Source of the DNA: Aquatica leii | Taxonomy: Eukaryota > Arthropoda > Insecta > Coleoptera > Lampyridae | Assembly (NCBI GenBank): GCA_035610365.1 | Contig: CM069438.1 | Location: 51,208,837-51,272,836, forward strand | DNA length: 64,000 bases | Reading direction: 5' to 3' | Part shown: positions 1 through 12,000 of the stretch, one piece after another | Position numbering within the stretch: position 1 is the stretch's first letter | How the letters are laid out: the number at the start of each line of letters is the position of its first letter | Program-made: the position numbers and the translations under genes | The notes under the pieces: generated by a model | Databases searched by the model: none | Seen by the model: only the letters and a program-made list of their open reading frames with translations | Told to the model about the DNA's origin: nothing

Positions 1-2750
1 CATGAAACAATTTTTTTCTCGCAGTTTTTTAATTTTGTGTTTTTAAATAATTTTTATTTTTGTATTTTTTTTCTTATTTAGAAAACACTGATGTTTGTTT
101 TTACTTTTTTGGATATGAAGTAACTATTTTGCCTATTTTTAATTTTTTCAATGCTTTTTTTTTATTTATTCAATTTGAAGTTGTTTTTAATGAATTTAAA
201 AAAAAAAGAGTAAAAACATTTTTGTTTAAATTACAATCTATGATGTTTTCTTACGTTTTTTTTTGCACTTTTTTGGGCATGAAGTAGTTTTTTTCTGTCA
301 ATTTTTGATTTTTTTGATTTCGGAAACAATCTTTAATGTTTTCTTACGTTTGTATAATATTTCAATTTTTTTGTTATTTAATAAATCACTTAAATTTCAA
401 TTTTTGTGGCAGTTTTTTAATTTTAATTATGTCGATTTTTTGTTAATTTTAGATCCAAATTACAGTTGTTTATGAATCATTTTTTTATATTTTAATTTGA
501 AGTTATCATTTAAAATTTTTTTGTGTTTTAATAAATCACTTAAATTACAATTTTTTTTGCAGTTTTTTAATTTTAATTTTAGGTTATTTTTAGATTCGTT
601 TTTTTTAAATAATTGCTATTTTTTTATTTATTTAGAGAACAATCTTTGTAGTTATTTTATGTTTTTTTGCACTTTTTGGACATGAAATCAGTTATTTGTC
701 CCTCTTTAATTTTTTCAATACTTTTTTAGATTTTTTCAGTTTGAAGTTGCTTTTTTAATTAATTTTAAAATAAAAGGAAAGCAGGCCATGAAACAATTTT
801 TCAATCTTTTTTTCGCAGCTTGATTTTTGTATTTTTTTTTCTTAAATAATTTTTCAATTTTTTTTTGGTTATTTAAGAGATTTTTTAAATCTCAATTTCA
901 AAATCTTCTTTGGCAGTTTTTTAATTTTAATTATGTAGATTTTTGTAAATTTTAAATCCGAATTACAGTCGTCTTCGGCTCATTTTTGTAAACTTTGATC
1001 CAAGATTTTGAGATTTGGTTAAAAAACATTTTTTTTTATTTGTATTACGATGTAGCAATTTTTCAATGCTTTTTAGCATTTTCTACGATTTGAAGTTGTT
1101 TTTTTTAACGGATTTTAAAACAAACCGAGAGCATGTCATGTAACAATTTTTCAATTTCTTTTGTTTGGTTATTTAAGACATCTTTTAAATCTCAATTTCA
1201 AAATTTTCTTTTGCAGTTTTCCAAATTTTATGTAGATTTTTGTAAATTTTCAATTCAAATTACAGTCGTCTACGGTTCATTTTTTCTAAACTTTCATCCG
1301 AAATTTGAGATTTGGTTTTTTTTATTTTATTATTATTTATTATTTATTTTAAAAACCGTCTGATGTTTTTTCTTATTTTGAGAACAACTTTTTTGGGTAT
1401 GAAAAGTACTTTAATTTTTGTAATTTTCTATTCTTTAATGCGTTTATATATTTTTTTAAAACTAACCAAGTTTGTTTCTTTTATAAAAAAAATTTAAAAG
1501 AAAGTAAGAGCGTGCCATGGAACAATTTTCCTTTTTCAATTTTTTTTTGTTCGGTTATTGAATAAATCACTTTTAAATTTCAAAATTTTCTTTGGCAGTT
1601 TTTTAATTTGAATGATGTCGATTTTATGTTAATTTTGAATCCAAAGTACAATCGTCTATGGGTCATATTTTTATATTTTAATTTAAGGTTATCTTCGGAT
1701 TTGGGTTTTTTTTAATTTTTTTTTTCTTCTTTCGAGAACAATCTTTGATGTTTTTTTTGCGCTTTTTTGGGTATCAAGTAGTTTTTTTCAATATTTTTTT
1801 CGATTTAAAGTAGATTTTTGATGACTAGTAAAATAGTTTCACTATATTAATTATAAAATAAAGTGAGAGCACGCCATGGAACATTTTTCATTTTTTTTGC
1901 TTGGTCATTTATGACATTTTTTAAATGTTATCTTGAGATTTTTTTTCCAAATAATTTAATTTTTGTTTTTTTTTCTTATTTGGGGAACAATCTTTGATGT
2001 TTTCTTACGTTGTTTTTTTTTGTAATTATTTGGGTATTTAGTAGTAGCTTTTCGAGCAATTTTTCAATGCTTTTTAGTATTTTCTACGATTTGAAGTTGT
2101 TTTTTTTATGGATTTTAAAACAAACCGAGAGCACGTCATGTAACAATTTTTCAAATTCTTTTGTTTGGTTATTTAAGACATTTTTTAAATTTAAATTTTA
2201 AAATTTTCTTTAGCAGTTTATTAATTTTAATTATGCCGATTTTTTGTAAATTTTAATGTGATTATCTTAAGTATTTGTTTTTTTTAATAATTTTTATTTC
2301 CTTATTTGGAGAACAATATTTGTTGTTTTCTTACGTTTATTTGTGCTTTTTTTTGGGGTTTGAAGTAGTCTTTTTAATTTTTCTTTCTATTTTTTCGATA
2401 TGGTATTTGGTTCAGTTTTTTAATTTTAATCTTTGGTTACCTTATTCTTTTTTAATAATTTTTATTTTTTGTTCTTATTTTGAGAACAACTTTTGACGTT
2501 TTTTATGCTTTTTTGGGTATGAAGTACTTTAATTTTTGTAATTTTCTATTTTTTAATGCTTTTATATTTTTTTTACTACTAACCAAGTTTGTTTCTTTTA
2601 TAAAAAAAATTTAAAAGAAAGCACGAGCGTGCCATGGAACAATTTTCCTTTTTCAATTTTTTTTGTTGTTTATTTAAAACATTTTTAAACAATCTTTGAT
2701 GGTTTTTTTGGGTCAGACTTCGTGACTACCTTTCATAGTAAAACTTTTTT
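1..2750. repeat. Array A: T-rich degenerate tandem repeat, ~350 bp unit
   Basis: The plus strand is extremely T-rich. It repeats a block that begins with a marker like gagcatgccatggaacaat, runs through ...ggcagttttttaatttt..., then ...gagaacaatctttgatg..., ...ttttttgggtatgaagtag... and ...cgatttgaagttg.... The marker recurs near 1, 783, 1130, 1509, 1867, 2130 and 2625, so the period is about 260-500 bp and mostly near 350. No open frame here looks like a gene; the short frames are phenylalanine-rich products of poly-T. It ends at a splice acceptor (2753-2754) feeding the CPSF1 exon, so I infer it is the 3' part of a CPSF1 intron. Confidence 0.8.
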
Positions 2751-2754
2751 TTAG

Positions 2755-3443
2755 GATTTTCGGCCTTGCGAAATTTTAACAATCGAATACATGATCGACA
2801 ACACAAATTTGGGTTTTTTGGTGTCAGACAGCGAAAAAAACTTAGTCTTGTATATGTACCAACCGGAAGCTAGGGAATCGTTCGGTGGTCAAAGATTGCT
2901 ACGCAAAGCCGATTTCCACTTGGGACAATCGGTCAATAGCTTTTTTAGGATCAAGTGCAAAATGGGACAATTGTTGGAGGATAAGAAGATGTTGCCTGGT
3001 GTCGATAAACGCCACATTACCATGTTCGGTAAGTAAAGTAATTGTTAATCGAGAGTTGCAGTGAAAGTTTGTAGCAACTTTGGACGGTGGGATCGGGTAC
3101 CTTTTGCCAATAGCCGAGAAAACATATCGACGACTACTGATGTTGCAAAACGTTTTACTCTCACATGGATCGCACACTTGCGGTTTAAATCCAAAAGCTT
3201 TTCGAACGATTAAAAATTGGCGGAGGAACAATCCAAACCCGTGTCGGTCGATAATCGATGGGGAATTGGTGTGGAACTTTTTGTCGTTGTCCATTACTGA
3301 GAAAATTGAGGTTGGTGCTTTTTTTTTGAGGTTATATACAAATTGCTCATACACTGTTTTAGGTGTCGAAGAAAATTGGTACGAAGTTGGAGGAAATAAT
3401 CGACGATATATCGGATATACAAAAAATGACTGCTCATTTTTAG
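2755..3443 (+). CDS. CPSF1: CPSF1 (CPSF160), last three exons, 5' end outside window
   Basis: This is the C-terminal ~196 residues of the 160-kDa subunit of the cleavage and polyadenylation specificity factor, a nuclear beta-propeller scaffold of the pre-mRNA 3'-end processing complex. Exons are 2755-3028, 3075-3310 and 3363-3443, with introns of 46 and 52 bp (GT-AG; donors gtaagt and gttggt). Joined, they read without a break from DFRPCEILTIEYMIDN through the family hallmarks GFLVSDSEKNL, YQPEARESFGGQRLLRKADFH, FATLDGGIGYLLP, EKTYRRLLMLQNVL, GLNPKAFR and DGELVWNFL, and end in MTAHF-stop, the usual CPSF160 terminus. All of this belongs to the C-terminal CPSF_A region. The upstream exons must lie left of the window, beyond array A. 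Identification is from remembered family motifs and is very secure. Confidence 0.95.
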
Positions 3444-3452
3444 GATTTTTAT

Positions 3453-3458
3453 AATAAA
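3453..3458 (+). terminator. Polyadenylation signal AATAAA for CPSF1
   Basis: Canonical AATAAA 10 bp after the CPSF1 stop codon, implying a very short 3' UTR. It sits 23 bp from the opposite-strand signal of the convergent kinase gene. Confidence 0.75.
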
Positions 3459-3480
3459 GAGGTTGGTAACGTAACACAGT

Positions 3481-3486
3481 TTTATT
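3481..3486 (-). terminator. Polyadenylation signal AATAAA for the VRK gene
   Basis: Minus-strand AATAAA (plus-strand tttatt) about 160 bp beyond the kinase stop. Cleavage 10-30 nt further would fall inside or at the end of the CPSF1 3' UTR, so the two transcripts probably overlap tail to tail. Confidence 0.6.
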
Positions 3487-3646
3487 ACTAAAATTTCTAG
3501 CCTTAATTTGATAAAACAGAATCACAGATTTAAACTAAAAAAACTGAATCGTCAGATCTTGAAAACTAAAGTCGATGAAAGCGCAGTCTTGATTTAGAAA
3601 TATTTTCAATTGCTACGTAAAGATACTTATACAAAAGTGGTGAATG

Positions 3647-5511
3647 TTACCCGCGTAAGCTATAAGTTCGTCTTAATGCAACCGGCTTTTCTTTCTTAGT
3701 CTGTTGGATCGCTCGTTTATTACCTTTACTCGTCTGCTTCTTTTTAGGTTTCGATCTTGATGAAACCCTTTGATATTCTTGAAACTCGCGTTCTTTGATA
3801 CGGTTATAAACCTCCAACATGGCTGGCGTGTACCCCTCGATGTAATCTACAAACCTACACCCACATAACCACACAATTAACAAAACAAAATAAACTTACG
3901 AATGTTCTCTATACCGAGGCGTGTGTCCGCTATTAATCCTCTCCATCGATCTATTAAACACCTCGATCATGGCCGCAGTCGGATTTAGAGCGTACAAATC
4001 CAAATTTTGAATACCGCTAGATTGATTCGAATCGCTAGTATCGGTCATCTTCCTCCTCCTAATCTTAGCCTCTTTGATAATCTCCTCGGGATCCATCAAA
4101 GCTTGGGCCCAATCCTTATCGGCTTTTAAATTTTTCTCCTTACGTAAATTCGGCTTCATAGTTTGATTCGATTTCAGCGGAGTGCGCGTCAACGACTGCA
4201 CGGCCCGCTTAATCTTAACATTTTCCGAATTACACTTAGTTTTTTTTTGCTTACGACCCCATCCCTCCAAACTGTCGAAATCTAACAACAAATTATTTTT
4301 ATAACCGTACTCGTGCAACGCTTTGCTAAACAACGTCTTGATGTATTTGTAATCAGGTTTCGCCTCGAATTCCAAATTATGCAAATACATAAAATAATCG
4401 TACAAAAACCTTGGGAATTCGCTATTAAACGTATATTCTAAAAACGCACGCACGTTTTGGTTACACTTAGTTTTTTTCTGATGTACCATCTCGGGATCGC
4501 TCAAATATTTGCTCCAAGGTAAGTCGGAAGTCAACCAGTAAATTAAGTTGTAGCCCAAACATTCGAGATCCGATCGACGGGATTGAACCCCAACGTGAGC
4601 GTCTCGGGAACAGAATAAAATAGTACCAGCGTGAGCTTTTCGGCTATCGACATCGAACGCCTTATGCTCACCGGTCGAAGTCACATAACGCGAAGCCAAA
4701 CCATAATCCAATAAATAAATCTCGTCTATATTCTTCACCTTGTATTCGGTACCATTATCCATACTTTGCAAATTGAAGTTAGTCCTCAACACTCGATGAA
4801 TTTTTCTCACTTTACACGACCGAACCGGCCTACACCCACGATACCGATACAAAGTCGGCGACGTAACTAAAGAAAACGATTTCTTGTTTATGTACTCGTT
4901 AAACAATATATTGGAAGCCTTAATATCCGAGTGCACATAACCGTTACTATGAATATACTCTAACGCGTCAATTATCTGAAGACCGATCGTTAACACCGTT
5001 TTTAAATTAAATTTACGTTTCACCTCGAAGATGCTCTCCAAGTCTTTGTTGTACCGCGGTATAATTAGGAAACGGTACTTGTTATCGCCGATTATATGTG
5101 AACCACTGGCCACGTAATGAGGAACCGCTAAATGTTGCATTTGCATCTTTTCTTTCCACCTAACAACTACAAAATAAAATTAATTCGAGAATAATCGTTT
5201 AAAAACTTACTTGATTCTAATTTGGCAATGTGTAGATAACAATGTATTTCGACGAACAAAGGCCCACTGGAATGGTTTTCGACTTTGGCTACGTACGGTG
5301 CCTCCGAGTTGACGTCGCAACACAGATCGTCGGTTGCTAAATAGATTTCGCCGAAGCCCCCTGTGCCGATGGCCTTTCCCAATTTCCATTCTTTTCCTAA
5401 GATGTCTACGAGCAGTGTGCCTTCTTTAATATCGCATTCGGGTAAAGCTAATAATGGTTTCTTATCGGGTGGTTCGCACGAGCTGCGCTCGTTGTTACAA
5501 CGTCTGCCCAT
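3647..5511 (-). CDS. VRK1: Vaccinia-related-kinase family Ser/Thr kinase (VRK1 / ballchen-NHK-1 type), 591 aa
   Basis: Animal VRK1/ballchen is a nuclear casein-kinase-1-group kinase that phosphorylates histone H2A and BAF in mitosis and meiosis. Exons on the minus strand are 5511-5211, 5166-3900 and 3854-3647, with introns of 44 and 45 bp; the total of 1776 nt keeps frame. The start is the ATG at 5511 (context acaATGg); the frame upstream has only a GTG and then TAG. Features: glycine loop IGTGGFGEIY (~48-57), VAK lysine ~76, helix-C glutamate ~88, VRK-type catalytic loop HSDIKASNIL (D~181, N~186), DYG in place of DFG (~254-256), and a lysine-rich tail (KPKKKQTSK). Key catalytic residues are present, so it should be active. 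Odd point: about 50 extra residues (~191-245) lie between catalytic loop and DYG. It is convergent with CPSF1 and divergent from B9D2. Confidence 0.92.
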
Positions 5512-6028
5512 TGTTGACACCTAAATAAAAAAACATATTTTAAAAAAAGGTAACGACTTTTACTACAAGAAACTTAACCTAATTTTGGGTGGTGTACGTG
5601 ACTGGAGTTAAACGAATAGTTGAGAACGCGGTCGTCGTTGATTATCAAAGTAAACGCACAATTTCAACCAATAATTACCAAAGAATTCGCGCTACTAACG
5701 TAAATACTGTAAAAAAAACTTCTATTTTGATTTCTGTTTTTTTTCAGCCATGTCAAAAACTTCGCAGTGTAGATCGCTGCGCGTGCGCCAACAAAATGGA
5801 GTCTTAATTTAAAAATTAAATTCTTAGGTAAAATAAGTTTATTAATTAATGTAAATTATAAGTAAAACGTATAATTAGTAAAACCATGTTGAATTTTGAG
5901 AATGTTTGTGTCTGACTAATTAAATAACATTTACATCGATTTATTATTGTGCGGTCACGTGCACGCGTTGCTAAGCAACGCGTAGTTTAAATTGTGCTGT
6001 CAACAATCGGTTGTCAAGTTGACAGGTG
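5512..6028. promoter_or_regulatory. Divergent intergenic promoter between VRK (-) and B9D2 (+)
   Basis: About 0.5 kb separates the two start codons. It holds an E-box CACGTG (5956-5961), the X-box-like palindrome (5963-5983) and CpG-containing sequence near B9D2. On the minus strand a pyrimidine-rich acceptor (...tttatttag) directly precedes the VRK start region, so VRK may have a 5'-UTR intron here. No convincing gene was found. A 20-codon frame after a ttttcag at about 5753 is too short to support. Confidence 0.6.
5963..5983. promoter_or_regulatory. RFX X-box-like perfect palindrome
   Basis: The core GTTGCTAAGCAAC (5967-5979) is two GTTGC-type half-sites in inverted orientation. The symmetry extends to 10 bp each side of a single central A. 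RFX factors bind X-boxes of the form GTTGCC-N-GGCAAC and drive ciliary genes in animals. The site lies about 45 bp before the B9D2 start codon, the usual place for a ciliary X-box. The motif match is seen directly; the function is inferred. Confidence 0.7.
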
Positions 6029-9000
6029 ATGGCCGAGGTTCATATTATAGGTGAAATTTCGAACGCCAAACGATTTCCAAAGCAAAGTTTGTTTTGCAAG
6101 TGGAGCTTACAGTGTGGTGAGTTTATGTTTGTACGAATTTTAAGTTTATCGCTATTTGTGCTTAGGTAATAATTGGAACTTAATTTCTGGTAAGAAGGAG
6201 GGACAAACGCATGTTGTGTCGTCCGAGTTTGATGAAGATTGTCGATGGTGTTTTCCGATTGATGTTCATTTAGCTACCAAAGGTGTGCAAGGTGAGTGAC
6301 ACTTCTTTTTATTTGCAATTATGGAATGAATTAATTTAGTATGGAGTTAGTCATCATCAATTGAGATTTTTAGTATTTTTGATGACGATTAAATTGTAGA
6401 ATGCAAGCTTTCATGGCCGTTGTTTAATGTAGCACTGTTTTTCGGGTGTTGCCGCGTCACAAAACTTTCAGCGAAGCGGAGCCGAAAGACGGTATATAAC
6501 GATAACATCAGTCTTGAGAAATCTTCTGAAGAAGCTGACAGCAAAGTTTTGTGACGCGGCAACACCCGAAAAACATTGCTTAGCTAAAGTCATGTTATCA
6601 AAACATTGACAAGGAACACTCAGGACCGTTTAAAAAGTTTTCTGACTAATGTTTTTGGACTAGAAGATAGGAGTGTCGCACAGAGATGTCTTTCTGTTCA
6701 CTTTCTTATTCTCAAAAGTATTTGATTAAATTTAAAAAACACTATTTGTTTTATACAGTGGTTTCTCAGCTATCTTTCTAAACGTTTCTAAAGCATACGT
6801 AAAGGTTACGTCGTTTTTAGTTGTTTTCTTTTTGTAACTTGGTAAAAACTTCGAAAAAGCACGTACACGTGCGTAATATTTCTTCCAATTTGGCAGATAA
6901 TTTTGATACGTCTAAGATACGTACTTTATACGTATAATTTAAACGTCATCCCAGTAAAGAGGCATACGTAAAAGTTACGTCGGTTTCCGTTGTTTTTTAG
7001 TCACTTATATAAACTCTTAAAACCAAGTAAGCAAGACGATAACATCAGTCTTTAGAAATCTTCTGAAGAAGCTGACAGCATGATCAGCGAAACGTTAAGT
7101 GAAAGTTTTGTGACGCGGCAACACCCGAAAAACATTGCTTAGCTAAAGTCATTGACAAGGAACACCCAGGACCGTTTAAAAAGTTTTCTGACTGATGTTT
7201 TTGGACTAGAAGATAGGAATGTCGCACAGAGATGTCTTTCTGTTCACTTTCTTATTCTCAAAAGTATTTGATTAAATTTAAAAAACACTATTTGTTTTAT
7301 ACAGTTGTTTCTCAGCTATCTTTCTAAAATTTTCTAAAACATACGTAAAGGTTACGTCGTTTTTTGTTGTTTTCTTTTTGTAACCTGGTAAAAACTTCGA
7401 AAAAGCACGTACACGTGCGTAATATTTCTTCCAATTTGGCAGATAATTTTGATACGTTTAAGATACGTACTTTATACGAATAATTTAAACGTGATCTCAG
7501 TAAAGAAGCATACGTAAAAGTTACGTCGGTTTACGTTGTTTTTTAGTTACTGATATAAACTATTAAAACCAAGTACCTAAACAGTTCGTTTATAATTTGC
7601 ATTTACAATTAAAAACGCATACGCAAAAGTTACGTTCATTTAAGTTTTTTTTTTATAACTTACGGAAAAATTACATAAACTGTACGTAATGTTTCCCTAA
7701 TTTGTCAGGTAATTTTTAATACGTATAGGATACGTACTTTATACGAATAATTAAACGTCATTATTGGTACGCAATAAAGCACACAATATTTTTTTTTTCA
7801 ATTGAGCAGATTATAGTAAGATACCTTAAATGTTTATACCAACATTTATAAGGAACTAAAGTATATTCGTTTTCAAGGTAGAGCGCACGTTAACAAAATG
7901 AATTGTGTGCTCAATACATGATCATCACGTGCTGTTGCAAATGCTATTGTATTCTACCGCTCATTGAAACAGGTGGTGCAATTTTTCAGATCCGGATTTG
8001 GATAAAAAGTTTTTTTGTGTTATAATACGTCTTAGTTTTTTTACGTAAATTATTTTTTTGTTTGTTTTTGAACTATCCTTATATAGCGTACCTAAAATTT
8101 AACGGGTACTTGCGCTCTATCTTAAAAATGAATACACTCTAGTGTTTTTTTCTTAATTTCTGTGCGTTATACTCCTTGTTGTTTCTGGTCGATCTTTCTA
8201 AGATTATCCCTGTACAGAAGCATACGTAAAAGTTAACGTCGGTTTCAGTTTTTAGTCACTTACGTAAATACTCCTAAAAAGCACATAAGCAGTTTGTGAT
8301 ATTTTCTTTAATTTGGCAGATAATTTTGATACGTCTAAGATACGTACTTTATACGAATAATTTAAACGTCATCCCAGTAAAGAAGCATACGTAAAAGTTA
8401 CGTCGGTTTCCGTTGTTTTTTGGTCACTTATATAAACTCTTAAAACCAAGTAAACAGTTCGTAATATTTTCTCTAATTGAGCAGATAATTTACAATTAAA
8501 AACGCATACGTAAAAGTTACAATCATTTACGTTATTTTTGATAACTTACGGAAAAATTACGTAAACAGTACGTAATGTTTTCTCTAATTTGTCAGATAAT
8601 TTTTAATACGTATAGGATACGTATTTTATACGAATAATTTCAACGTCATTATTGATAAGCAACAAAGCACGTAATATTTTTTTCTAATTTAGCACATAAT
8701 CGTTGCTATACATAAGATACGTTAAATGTTTCGTATCCCATGATTAGAAGGAACCAGTGTTTTTTTTGTCAGAAATTTTTGCGTTTTTACTCCTTGTACT
8801 AGAATTTTTCCATATTATTTTAGTACAGAAGCATACGTAAAAGTGACGTCGGTTTTAGTTGTTTTCGGTCACTTACGTAAAAACTCCTAAAAAACACATA
8901 AACAGTTTGTATTATTTTGTTTAATTTGGCAGATAATTTTGATACGTCTAAGATACGTGCTTTATACGAGTAATTTTATGTTATTATCCCAGTAAAGAAG

Positions 9001-12000
9001 CATATGAAAAAGTTACGTCGGTTTTAGTTGTTTTTTGGTCACTTATATAATCTCTTAAAACCAAGTAAACAGTTCATAATATTTTCTCTAATTGAGCAGA
9101 TGATTTACAATTAAAAACGCATACGTAAAAGTTACGTTCATTTTGATTATCTTGTGATAACTTACGGAAAAATTACGTAAACAGTACGTAATGTTTTCTC
9201 TAATTTGTCATATAATTTTTAATACGTATAGGATACGTACTTTATACTTCATTATTGATACGTGATTTTTACGAATAATTAATTAAAAGATTTTTGTAGT
9301 ACAGAAGCATACATGAAAGTTATGTCGGTTTTACTTGTTTTTTTTTGTTACTTACCTGAAACCTTCGAAAAAGCACGTACACGTACGTAATATTATCTCC
9401 AATTTGGTAGATAATTTTGATACGTCTAAGATACGTACTTTATAGGAATAATTTAAACGTCATCCCAGTAAAGAAGCATACGTAAAAGTTACGTCGGTTT
9501 CAGTTGTTTTTAGTCACTTATATATACTCTTAAAACCAAGTAAACAGTTCGTAATATTATCCCTAATTTAGCAGATAATTTACAATTAAAAACGCATACG
9601 TAAAAGTTGCAATCATTTACGTTATTTTTGATAACTTACGGAAAAATTACGTAAATAGTACGTAATGTTTTCTCTAATTTGTCAGGTAATTTTTAATACG
9701 TATAGGATACGTACTTTATACGAATAATTAAACGTCATTGATACGCAACAAAGCACGTAATATTTTTTCCAATTTAGCACATAATCGTAACTACATATAA
9801 GATACGTTAAATGTTTCGTATCCCAACATTTATAAGGAACCAGTGTTTTTTTTTCGTCAAAAATTTCCGCGCGTTTTACTCCTTGTTGTTTCTGACCGAT
9901 CTTTTTAGAATTTTTCCAGATTATACTAGTACAGAAGCATACGTTAATTGTTACGTCGGTTTCAGTTGTTTTTGGTCACTTACGTAAAAACTCCTAAAAA
10001 GCACATAAACAGTTTGTAATATTTTCTTTAATTTGGCAGATAATTTTGATACGTCTAAGATACGTACATCATATGAATAATTTAACGTCATGATTCTAGT
10101 AATGAAGCATACGTAAAAGTTACGTCGGTTTCAGTTGTTTTTTGGTCACTTATATAAACTCCTAAAAAGCAAATAAACAGTTCGTAATATTTTCTCTAAT
10201 TGAGCAGATAATTTGCAATTAAAAACGCATACGTAAAAGTTACGTTCATTTTAATTATATTTTGATAACTTACGGAAAAATTACGTAAACAGTACGTAAT
10301 GTTATCTCTAATTTGTCAGGTAATTTTTAATACGTATAGGATACGTACTTTATACGAATAATTAAACGTCATTATTGATACGATAACTCCTAAAAAGCAA
10401 ATAAACAGTTCGTAATCTTTTCTCTAATTTAGCAGATAATTTGCAATTAAAAACGCATACGTAAAAGTTCCTTTTAGTTATTTTTTGATAACTTACGGAA
10501 AAATTATTTAAACAGTACGCAATGTTTTCTCTAATTTGTCAGATAATTTTTAATATGTACTTAAATTAAATGTTTTGTATCCCAACATTTATAAGGAACT
10601 AGTGTTTTTATTTCGTCTAAAATTTTTGCGTGTTTTACTTATTGTTTCTGACCGATCTTTCTAGAATTTTTCAGATTATCCCAGCATATGTAAAAGTTAC
10701 ATCGGTTTCACTTGTTTTTGGTCACTTACGTAAAAAGCACATAAACAGTTTGTAATATTTTCTTTAATTTGGCATATAATTTTGATATGTATAAAACACG
10801 TACTTTTTACGAATAACTTAAACGTCATTCTTTGTAGGTAAGCATCACGTAATATTTTTCTTCCATTAACAGATAGTTTTTATAACGCATACGTAAATGT
10901 TACGTTCATTTTAGTTATTTTTTGATAACTTACGCAATAAGTACGTAAACAGTACATGTTTTTTGTAATTTGTCAGATAATTTTTTAATACGTATAGAAT
11001 ACGTATTTTATACGAATAATTTCATTGGTACGCAACAAAGCACGTAATATTTTACTCCACTTTAGCAGATAATCGTAACTACATATACGATACGTTATAT
11101 GTTGCATATTCCTACATTTCTTGTCAAAAATTTCTGCGCGTTTTACACTCTGTTGTTTCCGAGCAATTTTCTATAATTTTTTCAGATTATCTCACTACAG
11201 AAGCATACGTAAATGTTATATTGGTTTCAGATGTTTCTGGTCACTCACGTAAAAACTTTTAGAAAGCACTAAACAGTGCGTAATATTTTCTCCAATTTAG
11301 CAGATAATTTTTATACGTATAAAACACGCATTTTTTATGAATAATTTAAACGTCATTCTTGGTACGCAAGCACCATGTAATATTTTTCTCTAATTAACAG
11401 TTTTTATAACGTATATAATATACGTACTTCGTACGAATATTTGATGTCATTATTAGTACTTAACAAATATTTTTCTCCAATTTGGCAGATAAATTTTACA
11501 ACGTACTTTTTTTGAGTAACTTAAACGTAATTATTTGTACGTTACCAGCAGACAATATTTATCTCCAATTTAGCACGTAACTTTTAATTGTTTTTTGGTC
11601 ACTTACGGAAAAATTTCAAAAAAGCACGTATACAGTACGTAATACTTTAGTACGTATAAAACACGTACTTGTATGAGTAATTTACTAAAAGATTTTTCTA
11701 TTACAGAAGCATATATAAAAGTTACGTCGATTTTAGTTGTTCTTTGGTAATTTCTGTAAAATCTTCGAAAACGTACACAGTACGTAATATTTTCTCCAGT
11801 TTGGCAGATAGTCTTGATACGTATAAAACACGTAATTTTTACGAATAATTAAATAAAATATTTTTCTAGTACAGAAGCATACGTAAAAGTTATGTCGGTT
11901 TTAGTTGTTTTTTTTTGTTACTTACCTGAAACTTTCGAAAAAGCACGTACACAGTACGTAATATTTTTCCAATTTGGCAGGTAATTTTGATACGTATAAA

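Noticed and set aside
60..2496. Several 60-76 codon frames rich in Phe
   Set aside because: Translation of poly-T tracts in array A.
2899..3525. 208-codon minus-strand frame over CPSF1
   Set aside because: Antisense shadow of well-supported CPSF1 exons; it crosses their introns and matches no family.
5750..5806. Splice-acceptor-like ttttttttcag followed by ATG and 20 codons in the VRK-B9D2 gap
   Set aside because: Too short, no upstream donor or partner exon identified, no recognisable peptide.
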